The notes: a model not told the origin generated them from the sequence alone. A stretch of 11,396 nucleotides of DNA from Burkholderiaceae bacterium (GCA_023262365.1 JALRBF010000100.1:1-11396); one strand, 5' to 3'. Shown: positions 1 through 8,756, counted from the stretch's first letter. Program-made: numbers and translations.

Positions 1-2
1 GT

Positions 3-71
3 GTGAAGGATCTAGACATGCCAGCGTCGCCTCACCGCGTGTGGGAGGCGATGCAAGCAGCCAAAGCCTAA
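3..71 (+). CDS. 3' end of molybdopterin-binding large subunit (CoxL/XdhA-like), partial
   Basis: An open frame enters from the left edge and ends at TAA 69-71. It encodes 22 residues, VKDLDMPASPHRVWEAMQAA followed by KA. The pattern D-x-P-A-S/T-P-x-R-V-W near the very C-terminus is what aerobic CO-dehydrogenase/xanthine-dehydrogenase-like large subunits look like there. The next gene, 23 bases downstream, is the FAD subunit, which fits a large-then-medium gene order. That order is common in form II CoxL-like clusters, whereas classical form I CO dehydrogenases run M-S-L. The active-site loop that would separate CO dehydrogenase from other molybdenum hydroxylases is outside the window, so no substrate is assigned. 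Confidence 0.75.
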   Translation: MKDLDMPASPHRVWEAMQAAKA

Positions 72-94
72 TGCCCAATCTGGAGTGACACAAC

Positions 95-889
95 ATGTAC
101 GCCTTTGAATACTCACGCGCCGCCTCGGTGGACGAGGCGGCTAAGCAGGTCGCCGCAGGCGGTCAAGTATTGGCTGGTGGCCAAACACTCATTGCCACCA
201 TGAAGCAGCGCTTGGCTGCACCCGGCCGTTTGGTGGACTTGGGGCGCATCAGCGGTTTGACCGGCATCAAAAAAGATGCGCAAGGCCTCACTATTGGCGC
301 CATGACCACCCACGCCGCGGTGGCCGCCAGTGCCGAGGTACAAGCGGCGATTCCGGCGTTGGCCGATTTGGCAGGGCAAATTGGCGACCGACAAGTGCGT
401 GCCCGCGGCACCCTGGGCGGCTCGCTGGCCAACAACGACCCGGCGGCGTGCTACCCCAGTGCCGTGCTGGCACTGGGTGGCACCGTCATCACCAACAAGC
501 GCGAAATCGCGGCGGACGATTTTTTTCAGGGCATGTACGCCACCGCGCTGGAGGCAGACGAGCTGATCACGGCGGTGCGTTTTCCGGTACCTAAGCGTGC
601 GGCTTACGTCAAGTTCAAGCAGGCCGCCTCGCGTTTTGCACTGGTTGGCGTGTTCGTTGCTGATACCGGCCAAGGCGTGCGTGTGGCCGTTACTGGTGCG
701 GCGCAAAGTGGGGTGTTTCGGCATGCGGGGCTTGAGGCGGCGTTGACGGCGTCGTTTGAACCCGGCGCCGTGGACGCCGTGGCCATGGATGCAAGCGACC
801 TAAACCAGGACATACACGCCAGCGCGGCCTACCGCGCGCACATCATTAAGGTGGTCACGGCCCGAGCGGTAGCCAAGGCAGCAGCCTAA
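95..889 (+). CDS. coxM: FAD-binding medium subunit of a molybdenum hydroxylase (CoxM-like)
   Basis: 264 residues, the usual length for the medium subunit of the xanthine dehydrogenase/CO dehydrogenase family. This subunit carries FAD and passes electrons from the iron-sulfur small subunit to the acceptor. Two flavin-binding signatures are visible: AGGQTL at residues 27-32, matching the family AGGxS/T loop, and TLGGSLANNDPA at 106-117, matching T-I/L-GG-x-L-A. The FAD_binding_5-like domain spans about residues 2-165 and the CO_deh_flav_C-like domain about 170-260. The ATG at 95 has a Shine-Dalgarno GGAG at 82-85, nine bases upstream. The stop shares one base with the next start. The substrate is not deducible from this subunit, so the symbol is a family label. 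Confidence 0.9.
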   Translation: MYAFEYSRAASVDEAAKQVAAGGQVLAGGQTLIATMKQRLAAPGRLVDLGRISGLTGIKKDAQGLTIGAMTTHAAVAASAEVQAAIPALADLAGQIGDRQVRARGTLGGSLANNDPAACYPSAVLALGGTVITNKREIAADDFFQGMYATALEADELITAVRFPVPKRAAYVKFKQAASRFALVGVFVADTGQGVRVAVTGAAQSGVFRHAGLEAALTASFEPGAVDAVAMDASDLNQDIHASAAYRAHIIKVVTARAVAKAAA

Positions 890-1806
890 TGGGGGTGGCC
901 GAAGCGGCCATCGGTGAGTCGATTGACGCGCTGGCGCAGGCGCTGCAACAACAAAGCTATTTCGCCGACCGGCGCTTGGCCACGGCCTTGTTTTTGGCGT
1001 TGCGGCTGCAACGCCCGTTGTTGCTTGAGGGCGAACCCGGCGTAGGCAAAACCGAGCTGGCCAAGGCCCTGGCGCAGGCCCTTGGGCGGCCGCTGATTCG
1101 GCTGCAATGCTACGACGGTTTGGAGCAGCGCGAAGCGTTATACGAATGGAACCACGCCGCGCAGTTGTTGCACATGCGCGCGGCCCAAGGGCAAGGCAGT
1201 GGCGACGTGGCGTCGCTGGAGCGCGAGCTTTATCAGGCCGCTTACTTAATTGCGCGTCCCTTGTTGCAAGCGCTGCAGGCGCCTGCACCGGGGGCGGTGT
1301 TGCTGATTGACGAGGTTGACCGGGCAGACGAGCCGTTTGAAGCGTTTTTGCTGGAGTTTTTGGCCGAGTACCAAGTGAGCATTCCCGAAATGGGGGTGAT
1401 TCGCGCCCAGCACCAACCCATTACGCTGCTCACCAGCAACCGCACCCGAGACCTCAACGACGCCGTCAAACGCCGCTGCTTGTACCACTGGCTGGATTAC
1501 CCCGAGCGCGAGCGCGAGTTGGCGATTGTGCGCGCCCGTGTGCCTGAGGCGCCAGCGGCCTTGGCCGAGCAGGTGTCCACCCTAGTGGCCAAATTGCGCA
1601 GTGCGCCCTTTGTTGACGCGTTTGACCGTGCGCCGGGTATTGCCGAGAGCGTGGACTGGGCCAAGGCCCTGGTGGCGCTGGATACGCTGCACGTCGACCC
1701 CGAGGTGGTAGCGGGCACGGCGGGGGTGTTGTTTAAACAGCGTGAGGACATTGCCGCACTTAGCCCTGCTATGTTGGAGCAGTTGTTTGCTCCGGCGTCC
1801 AACTAA
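889..1806 (+). CDS. coxD: MoxR-family AAA+ ATPase (CoxD-like molybdoenzyme maturation factor)
   Basis: 305 residues. Walker A GEPGVGKT is at 48-55, Walker B VLLIDE at 137-142, sensor-1 Asn at about 184 (LLTSNRTRDL), and a candidate arginine-finger/sensor region VKRR at 193-196. This is the MoxR AAA+ pattern. In Oligotropha CO dehydrogenase, CoxD is an ATP-driven chaperone-like factor needed to insert sulfur and copper at the Mo site; here that role is inferred from family and context. MoxR ATPases normally pair with a VWA protein, and the next gene is one. The start is the ATG of TAATG (887-891), overlapping the coxM stop by one base, with AAGG at 875-878 as a likely Shine-Dalgarno. Confidence 0.9.
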   Translation: MGVAEAAIGESIDALAQALQQQSYFADRRLATALFLALRLQRPLLLEGEPGVGKTELAKALAQALGRPLIRLQCYDGLEQREALYEWNHAAQLLHMRAAQGQGSGDVASLERELYQAAYLIARPLLQALQAPAPGAVLLIDEVDRADEPFEAFLLEFLAEYQVSIPEMGVIRAQHQPITLLTSNRTRDLNDAVKRRCLYHWLDYPERERELAIVRARVPEAPAALAEQVSTLVAKLRSAPFVDAFDRAPGIAESVDWAKALVALDTLHVDPEVVAGTAGVLFKQREDIAALSPAMLEQLFAPASN

Positions 1807-1817
1807 GGCCCCGGCGC

Positions 1818-3056
1818 ATGGCCAGCGAGTGGGGTGACGCCAGACGCGGCAAACTGGCCGAGAACGTGGTGGGATTTGGCCGTGCGTTGCGCCGGGCGGG
1901 CGTGGCCGTGGACAGCGAGCGCGTGGCCAACGCCCAACGGGCGTTGATGCTGGCTGGCTTGCAGAGCAAGCCAGACGTGGCCGCCGCGCTAGAGGCGGTG
2001 TTGATTTCGCGCCAGCAAGACCGTGCGGTGTTTGCCGAACTCTTTGACGCCTACTTTCGCGACCCCGAGGTGGCCAATAAACTGCTGGCGCAGATGTTGC
2101 CCAACGCCGAGGGCAAGGCCGAGACCCCGAGCAAGCGGCCGCGTGTGGCGCAGGCCTTGTCGCCGGCCGTGGCTCAGGTGGCAAACCCCGCCAACCCCGA
2201 CAAGCCTGAACAGACGGTGGAGTTTGATGCCGCCATGACCGCCAGCACCCGCGAGCGATTGCAGCAAGCCGATTTCAACGCCTTGTCGGCCGACGAATAC
2301 CACGTGGTTGAGCGGCTTGCGCGCGAGGTCTCGCTGCCCGTGCCCACTGTGCCGTCGCGGCGCCACCGGGCCGCCCGCATGGGCAGCGGCTTGCACTGGC
2401 CCAAGCTGTTGCAAGGCCTGATTCGGCACGACGGTGAGGTGTTGCAATGGTGGCGCCACCGGCGCGAACCCGAGAGCCTGCCGTTGGTGGTGTTGCTCGA
2501 CGTCTCGGGCTCTATGGAGCGCTACGCTCGAATGCTGTTGTCTTTTTTGCACGCGGCCACGCAGCGCCGCGCCAACCGGGCGCGGCAACTCAAGCGCCGC
2601 GACGTGTTTGCCTTTGGCACACGGTTAACCGACCTCACGCCGGCCTTTGCGCGGCGCGACACCGATGCCATGCTGGCCGAGGTGGGCCGTGTGGTGCCCG
2701 ACTTTGCAGGCGGCACACGCCTGGGTGACGCGTTGGCGACATTGCGCTGCGCGCACGCGCGTCGCTTGGTGGGGCGGCGCAGCGTGGTGTTGCTGGTCTC
2801 GGACGGCTTGGACACCGGCTCAAGCGAGGCCTTGGAGAACGAGCTGCACTGGCTCAAGCGCCACAGTCGGCGTTTGCTGTGGCTTAACCCGCTGCTGCGC
2901 TACGACGCGTATCAACCCCTGGCCGGCGGTGCCGCGGTGCTGCACCGGCATGCCGACGCCATGCTGGCGGTGCACAACCTGCAGCATTTGCGGGCTTTGG
3001 CTGCTAGCATAGTCACTTTGCTGCGGCAAACCCAGCGCCCCGCGCATCATCTCTGA
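1818..3056 (+). CDS. coxE: von Willebrand factor A domain protein (CoxE-like)
   Basis: 412 residues. A helical N-terminal part (about 1-95) contains the VGFGRALRRAGVAVDSERV type of sequence seen in CoxE proteins. It is followed by a Pro/Ala-rich linker (about 95-135) and the VWA_CoxE domain (about 170-395). The metal-ion-dependent adhesion site is complete: D228-x-S230-x-S232 (DVSGSM), T300 in GGTRLGD, and D329 in SDGLD. CoxE is thought to work with the CoxD ATPase in assembling the Mo-Cu/sulfur centre; that is family knowledge, not shown here. The gene starts 11 bases after coxD with only a weak AAGG (1805-1808) ahead of ATG 1818. No signal peptide or membrane segment is visible, so it is probably cytoplasmic. 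Confidence 0.88.
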   Translation: MASEWGDARRGKLAENVVGFGRALRRAGVAVDSERVANAQRALMLAGLQSKPDVAAALEAVLISRQQDRAVFAELFDAYFRDPEVANKLLAQMLPNAEGKAETPSKRPRVAQALSPAVAQVANPANPDKPEQTVEFDAAMTASTRERLQQADFNALSADEYHVVERLAREVSLPVPTVPSRRHRAARMGSGLHWPKLLQGLIRHDGEVLQWWRHRREPESLPLVVLLDVSGSMERYARMLLSFLHAATQRRANRARQLKRRDVFAFGTRLTDLTPAFARRDTDAMLAEVGRVVPDFAGGTRLGDALATLRCAHARRLVGRRSVVLLVSDGLDTGSSEALENELHWLKRHSRRLLWLNPLLRYDAYQPLAGGAAVLHRHADAMLAVHNLQHLRALAASIVTLLRQTQRPAHHL

Positions 3057-3065
3057 GGACAGCAC

Positions 3066-3644
3066 ATGGACATGCAAGGCCAACGCCAGCTTGGTGTGAC
3101 ACAACAACAGGCTTGGGATGCCCTAAACGACCCCAACGTGCTCAAAGCCTGCATCCCGGGCTGCGAGCGCATCACCGCCACCCAGGCCGACACCTTTGAA
3201 ATCGGCCTGGCGCTGCGTATAGGGCCCGTGGCCGCTCGCTTTACCGGCAAAATTCAGCTCCAAGACATCGAGCCGCCGCACCGCTACACCATTCAGTTTG
3301 AGGGGCAAGGCGGCCCCGCCGGTTTTGGCAAGGGATCGGCCAAGGTGCAGTTGACGCCAGCCGAGGGCGGCTGCCAACTCGACTACACCGCCAACGCCCA
3401 GGTGGGCGGCAAGGTGGCCCAGTTGGGTCAGCGCCTCATCGACGGCGCGGCCAAGTCCTTGGCCGAAGACTTTTTTAAGCGCTTCGATGCGCACATGCAA
3501 AGCCAAGCGCCGGCCGGTGAGTCGTCTGGCACGGCTGCCGCCCCGTCGGCCAAGGCCCAAGGCCTTGGGGTGCCGCCGTGGGCGGTGGGGGCAGCTACCT
3601 TTGCGCTGGGCTTTTTGGGTTGGGTGTGGTTTCACTTTGGCTAG
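3066..3644 (+). CDS. coxG: SRPBCC-family protein with C-terminal membrane anchor (CoxG-like)
   Basis: 192 residues. The first ~145 form a CoxG/START-like SRPBCC fold (for example LGVTQQQAWDALNDPNVLKACIPGCE at the N-terminus, with the typical CIPGCE turn). An Ala/Ser/Gly-rich linker (about 148-168) follows, then one hydrophobic segment (about 171-190) ending at the C-terminus. This is a soluble lipid-pocket domain tethered to the membrane. CoxG is required to recruit CO dehydrogenase to the membrane in Oligotropha, and in mycobacteria it has been linked to quinone handling. Here it probably links the molybdoenzyme to the respiratory chain, by inference. The start is ATG 3066 with a good Shine-Dalgarno GAGGA at 3055-3059, overlapping the coxE stop codon. 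Confidence 0.88.
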   Translation: MDMQGQRQLGVTQQQAWDALNDPNVLKACIPGCERITATQADTFEIGLALRIGPVAARFTGKIQLQDIEPPHRYTIQFEGQGGPAGFGKGSAKVQLTPAEGGCQLDYTANAQVGGKVAQLGQRLIDGAAKSLAEDFFKRFDAHMQSQAPAGESSGTAAAPSAKAQGLGVPPWAVGAATFALGFLGWVWFHFG

Positions 3645-3659
3645 CGGATTGACGCGCGC

Positions 3660-4733
3660 ATGGAAAACTTAGACGTCATGGTCTTACGCGCGCTGCGCGA
3701 CTGGCGCGCGCTAGGCCAGCGCGCGCTGCTGGCCACGGTGGTGCGCACGTGGGGCTCGTCGCCGCGACCGGTGGGCTCCATCATGGCCATGGCCGAGGGC
3801 GGCGCGGTGGTGGGCTCGGTCTCGGGTGGATGCATTGAAGACGACTTGATCGACCGCTACACCCAAGCGTACAGTGGTCAAGGTCAGGCACGCGCCATTC
3901 CCACCGGCGCCCCGCAACGCGTGACCTACGGCGTCAGCGCCGACGAAGCGCATCGCTTTGGACTGCCCTGTGGCGGCACGCTTGAACTGGTGCTTGAGTT
4001 TGACCCCGACGCGCTGCAGCTGGCCGAACTGGTGCAACAACTCGAGGCCGGACGCTTGGTGCAGCGCCGCATCAGTCTGGCCACCGGCGCGTGCACACTG
4101 CAACCCACCCAAACCCCAGCGGCGCTGCAGCTGGACGATCAAACGCTTACCAACACCTTTGGCCCCGAGTACCGCATGCTGCTTATTGGCGCCGGGCAAC
4201 TGGGCGAGTATTTGGCCACCATGGCGCGGTTCAGTGGGTTTGCGGTTACCGTGTGCGACCCGCGCGAGGAATACCGGGGTGCTTGGTCGGTGCCCGGGGT
4301 GCAGGTGGTGGCCACCATGCCCGACGACTTGGTGCGCGAGGCCAAACCCGACCGGCGCACCGCGGTGATTGCCCTAACCCACGACCCCAAGCTTGACGAC
4401 TTGGCCTTACTCGAGGCCTTGGAGACCGAATCGTTTTACGTTGGGGCAATTGGCTCGCGGCGTAACCACGCCACCAGACGGCAGCGCATGATGCAGCACT
4501 TTGACCAAACCGAGGCCAGCATGGCGCGCTTGCGTGGGCCCATTGGCATTTACATTGGCAGCAAAACGCCAGCTGAGATCGCCGTGAGCATCATGGCCGA
4601 GGTGTTGGCGGTAAAAAATGCGGTGCAGCTGCCGCGCGACATGGAAGTCGCTGGTGCCAAAGACGCGTTGGACGTCCAAGCCAATGATCCGGGCGGCATC
4701 ATCTGCGGCGTGGCACCTCGAGCCACTGATTGA
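3660..4733 (+). CDS. xdhC: XdhC/CoxI-family molybdenum cofactor maturation protein
   Basis: 357 residues. The N-terminal XdhC_CoxI domain includes [11 protein letters not shown] (30-40), SGGCIEDD with Cys58, and GLPCGG with Cys104. These cysteine-containing loops are typical of the family. A linker leads to the C-terminal Rossmann-type domain, which begins at the dinucleotide-binding-like loop GAGQLG (177-182) and carries a GAIGSRRN motif. XdhC binds molybdenum cofactor, promotes its sulfuration and delivers it to xanthine dehydrogenase-type enzymes. In cox clusters the relatives are called CoxF and CoxI, and I cannot tell which this equals. It starts 15 bases after coxG with no strong Shine-Dalgarno; MENLDVMVL is a typical family N-terminus. 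Its TGA overlaps the start of the following gene. Confidence 0.9.
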   Translation: MENLDVMVLRALRDWRALGQRALLATVVRTWGSSPRPVGSIMAMAEGGAVVGSVSGGCIEDDLIDRYTQAYSGQGQARAIPTGAPQRVTYGVSADEAHRFGLPCGGTLELVLEFDPDALQLAELVQQLEAGRLVQRRISLATGACTLQPTQTPAALQLDDQTLTNTFGPEYRMLLIGAGQLGEYLATMARFSGFAVTVCDPREEYRGAWSVPGVQVVATMPDDLVREAKPDRRTAVIALTHDPKLDDLALLEALETESFYVGAIGSRRNHATRRQRMMQHFDQTEASMARLRGPIGIYIGSKTPAEIAVSIMAEVLAVKNAVQLPRDMEVAGAKDALDVQANDPGGIICGVAPRATD

Positions 4734-4735
4734 TG
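4731..4735 (+). promoter_or_regulatory. TGATG stop/start overlap coupling xdhC to the oxoprolinase gene
   Basis: The xdhC stop TGA (4731-4733) shares its last base with ATG 4733-4735. This arrangement usually means translational coupling by ribosome re-initiation. There is no good Shine-Dalgarno in the preceding 15 bases, which also favours coupling. An in-frame TTG lies one codon earlier at 4730, but the ATG is the better start. Confidence 0.7.
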
Positions 4736-7700
4736 GCAACCGCTGACCCCACCCAACAGGCGGGCGTGGACGACCGCTGGCAATTTTGGATTGACCGAGG
4801 CGGCACCTTCACCGACATCGTGGCACGCCAACCCAATGGCACGCTGCTCACGCACAAGCTACTATCAGAAAACCCCGAGCAATACGAAGACGCCGCCTTA
4901 GCTGGTATACGCCATTTGCTTGGGCTTGCTGCGGATGCGCCGATCACGCCGCAGCAAGTGGCCTGCGTCAAAATGGGCACCACGGTGGCCACCAACGCCT
5001 TGCTTGAGCGCAAGGGCGAGCCCGTGCTGCTCGTCACCACCCGAGGCTTTGGCGACGCCTTGCGCATTGCCTACCAAAATCGCCCGCGCTTGTTTGACCG
5101 CGCCATTGTGCTGCCCGAGGCGTTGTATGCCGAGGTGCTGGAGGTGGACGAGCGCGTGGGCGCCCACGGCGAACGGTTGCAGGCGCTGGACGTGGCGGCG
5201 TTGGAGCAGTCGCTCAAGCCCTACCAGGCCAAGGGCTTGCAGGCCGTGGCCATTGTGTTCATGCACAGCTATCGGTACCCGGCGCACGAGCAGCAAGCCG
5301 CAGCGGTGGCGCGCACCATGGGTTTTGAGCAAGTCAGCGTCTCGCATGAGGTCAGCCCCCTCATGAAGCTGGTCGGCCGGGGTGACACCACGGTGGTCGA
5401 CGCGTATTTGTCGCCCCTGCTTAGGCGCTACGTGCAGCGCGTGGCGCGGCATATGCCAGGCGTGCCGCTTTACTTCATGCAGTCCTCGGGGGGCCTCACC
5501 TCGGCGCAAACCTTTGCTGGCAAAGACGCGATTTTGTCTGGGCCGGCTGGGGGCATTGTGGGCATGGCGCGCACCGCCGAGCAAGCGCTGCGTGCCGATG
5601 CCCGCGAGCCGGTGCGCGTGATTGGCTTTGACATGGGGGGCACCTCTACCGACGTGTCGCACTACGCGGGGCAGTGGGAGCGCGAGTTCGAAACCCTGGT
5701 GGCTGGCGTGCGCATGCGCGCGCCCATGCTTAGCATACACACGGTGGCCGCCGGTGGCGGCTCGATGATTGACTTTGACGGCACGCGCTTTCGTGTGGGC
5801 CCTCATAGCGCCGGGGCTGATCCGGGGCCCGCGTGTTACCGCCGTGGTGGCCCACTGACCGTCACCGACGCCAATGTGATGGTGGGTAAGTTGCAACCCG
5901 CGTGGTTTCCGCGCGTCTTTGGCCCGCACGCCAACGAGGCGCTGGACGCCGAAACCGTGAAACAAGGCTTTGCGCATTGGGCCACGCAGGTGCAACGCAC
6001 CCCTGAGGAGGTGGCGCAAGGCTGCATTCAAATTGCGGTGCAGCAAATGGCCGCGGCCATCAAAAAAATCTCCATCGCCCGGGGGTACGACGTGACGCGC
6101 TACACCCTGCAGTGCTTTGGCGGCGCTGGCGGGCAGCATGCCTGTTTGGTGGCCGACGCCCTAGGCATGAAGCAGGTGCTGATTCACCCCTTTGCCGGCG
6201 TGCTTAGCGCCTTTGGCATGGGCTTGGCCGACCAAGCCGCCAACCGCGAACAAGCGTTGGAGCTAACCTTAGACGAGGCCGCCATGCCGTCACTGGCCGA
6301 GCACGCCCAGGCGCTGCAGCAGGCCGTGGCCAGTGATTTAACCGCACAGGGCTGGAACCCCAACAGCATCCAAACCCAGGCCCGGGTTCATTTGCGCTAC
6401 CAAGGCAGCGACACCGCGCTTATCGTGCCCTACAGCGCCAACCGTGCGGCCTTGTGCACGGCCTTTGAGCAAGCGTATCAGCAGCGGTATTCGTTTTTGA
6501 TGCCAGGCAAGGCATTGGTGGTTGAGGCCATGTCAGCCGAGGGGGTGGTACCCGGCGAGGCGGTGCACACGCCGCAGCGCCCGGCCACGGGCAGTGGGCA
6601 GCCCGCGGCCACGGTGTCGATGTACGCACAAAGCCAGTGGCATCAGGCCGCCCTTTGGCAAGCGCACGATTTGTTGCCCGGCTGCACCGTGGACGGCCCG
6701 GCCATTGTCACCGACGCCAACGCCACCACCGTGATTGAACCGGGCTGGCGCGCCACCGCGCGCGCCGACGGTTACCTTACCCTGCACCGCGTGCAAGCCG
6801 CCACCCATCAAGCCGCGTTGGGCACCGCGGCCGACCCCATCATGCTTGAAGTGTTCAATCACTTGTTCATGAACATTGCCGAGCAAATGGGGCTGCAACT
6901 GCAAAACACCGCGCACTCGGTCAACATCAAAGAGCGGTTGGATTTTTCTTGTGCCCTGTTTGACACCCAAGGCCAGCTGATTGCCAACGCACCGCACATT
7001 CCCGTGCACCTAGGCAGCATGGGCGAGAGCGTGCAGGCCATCATGCGGCTTAACCGGGGCAAGATGCAGCCCGGCGACGCCTACGTACTGAACGACCCCT
7101 ACCAAGGGGGCACGCATCTGCCAGACGTGACCGTGATCAGCCCGGTGTTTGTGGCCGGACAAGACGACCCGGTGTTTTACGTGGGATCACGCGGGCACCA
7201 CGCCGACATTGGCGGCATCACCCCCGGCTCGATGCCCGCGCACTCGCGCACCATTGACGAAGAGGGCGTGGTGCTAGCCAACGTGCAACTGGTGCGCGGC
7301 GGCGTGTGGCAAGACGATACGCTGCGCGAGCTCTTGACCACAGGAGGCGGCACCACGCCTTGGCCCAGCCGCAACGTGGAGCAAAACCTTGCCGACCTGC
7401 GGGCTCAGGTGGCGGCCAACCACAAAGGCGCGCAAGAGCTGCTGCGCTTGGTGCAAGACGTGGGGCTAGAGACGGTATTGGCCTACATGGGGCATGTGCA
7501 AGACAACGCCGAGGCGGCCGTGCGTGCCGTGGTGCATCGCTTGCGCGACGGCCAATTTGTGCTGCCGCTGGACAACGGCGCGCAAATTGCCGTCTCGCTG
7601 CGTGTGCATGCCGAGCAAGGTGAGGTGGACATTGACTTCACCGGTACCAGCGCCCAGCAGCCCAACAACTTCAACGCCCCGCGTGCGGTGACCACCGCGG

Positions 7701-8404
7701 CGGTGCTGTACGTGTTTCGCACCCTGGTGGACGACGACATCCCGCTCAATGCCGGGTGTTTAAAGCCGCTGCGGATTCACGTGCCACCGGGCTGCATGCT
7801 TAACCCGCAGCACCCGGCGGCGGTGGTTGCCGGCAACGTGGAAACCTCCACCTGCATCACCAATGCGCTGTACGGTGCGCTGGGGCTGATGGCCGGAGCC
7901 CAGCCCACGGTTAACAACTTTACTTTTGGTAACGCTCGCCACCAGTACTACGAAACGATTTCGGGCGGCAGCGGGGCCGGGTTGCTTTGGAGCGCGCCGG
8001 GTGCGCCAGTGCAAGGGCACCACGGAACCGACGTGGTGCAAACGCACATGACCAATTCGCGCCTAACCGACCCCGAGGTGCTCGAGTTTCGCTACCCCGT
8101 GCGCCTCGAGAGCTACCGCATTCGTCAGGGCTCGGGCGGGGCCGGCCATTGGCATGGTGGCAACGGCGGGGTTAGGCGGCTGCGCTTTCTTGAGGACATG
8201 ACCGCCAGCATCCTCTCCAACGGCCGGGTGCATCCGGCCCACGCCCTCTACGCAGCCCAGCCCGGGGCGGTGGGCATCAACCGCGTGCTGCGTGCCAACG
8301 GTGAAGTGGAGGAAGTGCCCGCCCAGGCCCGCGTTGAGGTGCAAAGCGGCGACATGATTGAAATTCATACCCCTGGCGGCGGCGGCTGCGGGCTGCCGCC
8401 TTAA
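4733..8404 (+). CDS. Fused hydantoinase A/B, 5-oxoprolinase-type ATP-dependent amidohydrolase
   Basis: 1223 residues from ATG 4733, close to the ~1290 of eukaryotic 5-oxoprolinase. HyuA-like half, about 1-690: IDRGGTFTD (20-28), [16 protein letters not shown], an [11 protein letters not shown] actin-like phosphate loop (D300-T304), TVAAGGGS and [10 protein letters not shown]. HyuB-like half, about 701-1220: [12 protein letters not shown] (from 787), [10 protein letters not shown] (H822, H823, D825) and the family's C-terminal TPGGGG. 5-Oxoprolinase uses ATP to open 5-oxoproline to glutamate; relatives hydrolyse N-methylhydantoin or carboxylate acetone. Many stretches recall animal 5-oxoprolinase (for example the [23 protein letters not shown] region), so 5-oxoprolinase is the best single guess. 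Its place at the end of a molybdenum hydroxylase operon leaves another cyclic-amide substrate possible. Cytoplasmic; no frameshift seen. Confidence 0.9.
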   Translation: MATADPTQQAGVDDRWQFWIDRGGTFTDIVARQPNGTLLTHKLLSENPEQYEDAALAGIRHLLGLAADAPITPQQVACVKMGTTVATNALLERKGEPVLLVTTRGFGDALRIAYQNRPRLFDRAIVLPEALYAEVLEVDERVGAHGERLQALDVAALEQSLKPYQAKGLQAVAIVFMHSYRYPAHEQQAAAVARTMGFEQVSVSHEVSPLMKLVGRGDTTVVDAYLSPLLRRYVQRVARHMPGVPLYFMQSSGGLTSAQTFAGKDAILSGPAGGIVGMARTAEQALRADAREPVRVIGFDMGGTSTDVSHYAGQWEREFETLVAGVRMRAPMLSIHTVAAGGGSMIDFDGTRFRVGPHSAGADPGPACYRRGGPLTVTDANVMVGKLQPAWFPRVFGPHANEALDAETVKQGFAHWATQVQRTPEEVAQGCIQIAVQQMAAAIKKISIARGYDVTRYTLQCFGGAGGQHACLVADALGMKQVLIHPFAGVLSAFGMGLADQAANREQALELTLDEAAMPSLAEHAQALQQAVASDLTAQGWNPNSIQTQARVHLRYQGSDTALIVPYSANRAALCTAFEQAYQQRYSFLMPGKALVVEAMSAEGVVPGEAVHTPQRPATGSGQPAATVSMYAQSQWHQAALWQAHDLLPGCTVDGPAIVTDANATTVIEPGWRATARADGYLTLHRVQAATHQAALGTAADPIMLEVFNHLFMNIAEQMGLQLQNTAHSVNIKERLDFSCALFDTQGQLIANAPHIPVHLGSMGESVQAIMRLNRGKMQPGDAYVLNDPYQGGTHLPDVTVISPVFVAGQDDPVFYVGSRGHHADIGGITPGSMPAHSRTIDEEGVVLANVQLVRGGVWQDDTLRELLTTGGGTTPWPSRNVEQNLADLRAQVAANHKGAQELLRLVQDVGLETVLAYMGHVQDNAEAAVRAVVHRLRDGQFVLPLDNGAQIAVSLRVHAEQGEVDIDFTGTSAQQPNNFNAPRAVTTAAVLYVFRTLVDDDIPLNAGCLKPLRIHVPPGCMLNPQHPAAVVAGNVETSTCITNALYGALGLMAGAQPTVNNFTFGNARHQYYETISGGSGAGLLWSAPGAPVQGHHGTDVVQTHMTNSRLTDPEVLEFRYPVRLESYRIRQGSGGAGHWHGGNGGVRRLRFLEDMTASILSNGRVHPAHALYAAQPGAVGINRVLRANGEVEEVPAQARVEVQSGDMIEIHTPGGGGCGLPP

Positions 8405-8417
8405 GGCTGGCGTGGCC

Positions 8418-8756
8418 TTAGCGGGGAGCGGACGGCGCCAAATTGGGAAATGGCAAGCCGTTGACCCGCAGCCCATTGGCCGAGAGCTTGGTGGCCGTGT
8501 GGGCACCAAGCCCTGGGGTGCGGGTGATGAGGTCAAGCCAATCCACGTAACGCGCCTCGTGCCGGGTTTGCACCAGGCGCTGCGCCATGCGGGGGCCAAT
8601 ACCCTTGACGGCGTCCAGCGCCTGCTCCGTGGCGGCGTTAACCTCCACAACCTGGGGCGGCGGTGGGGTAGGCCCGGCCCACGCCACGTGCATCATCCAG
8701 GCCAGTAGCAGCCACACGGCGCCCCAGCGTGTCGCCAGCCCTAGGCTTCGCCGCAT
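8418..8756 (-). CDS. comEA: ComEA-like secreted helix-hairpin-helix DNA-binding protein
   Basis: 112 residues. The N-terminus has arginines followed by a hydrophobic core (about 11-27) with a possible signal peptidase site after AWA (27). A short Pro-rich spacer PTPPPP (29-34) and a helix-hairpin-helix unit VNAATEQALDAVKGIGPRMA (39-58) follow. The second hairpin, around TPGLG (about 80-84), looks less regular. ComEA-family proteins bind incoming double-stranded DNA in the periplasm during natural transformation. Single-domain short versions like this are common in betaproteobacteria and not all are proven competence factors. Its ATG lies inside the end of lapB (16-base overlap). An in-frame TAA one codon upstream (8760-8762) fixes the start. 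It ends 13 bases from the convergent oxoprolinase gene. Confidence 0.82.
   Translation of the reverse strand: MRRSLGLATRWGAVWLLLAWMMHVAWAGPTPPPPQVVEVNAATEQALDAVKGIGPRMAQRLVQTRHEARYVDWLDLITRTPGLGAHTATKLSANGLRVNGLPFPNLAPSAPR

Noticed and set aside
1989..2588. 199-codon minus-strand frame inside coxE
   Set aside because: It is a shadow frame of a gene with intact VWA metal-binding motifs, with biased His/Arg/Gln composition.
3556..3569. Perfect 14-base palindrome CCCAAGGCCTTGGG in coxG
   Set aside because: One such palindrome is about what chance gives in 11 kb. It lies in linker codons and has no promoter or second copy nearby.
4730..4732. TTG as start of the oxoprolinase gene
   Set aside because: The next codon is ATG, forming the common TGATG coupling overlap. 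The TTG adds one residue and is the weaker start.
4898..6139. 413-codon open frame on the minus strand
   Set aside because: It lies wholly inside the clearly coding oxoprolinase gene. It is rich in His, Arg and Gly as expected of an antisense shadow in GC-rich DNA and shows no domain.
8381..8400. Possible terminator: GGCGGC and GCCGCC separated by 8 bases at the end of the oxoprolinase gene
   Set aside because: It lies in codons for the conserved GGGGCG tail and no T-run follows on either strand. A GC-rich coding coincidence is more likely.
1..8404. Calling the operon a carbon monoxide dehydrogenase
   Set aside because: The subunit that decides this is outside the window. The genes present also accompany other molybdenum hydroxylases, so only family-level names are used.
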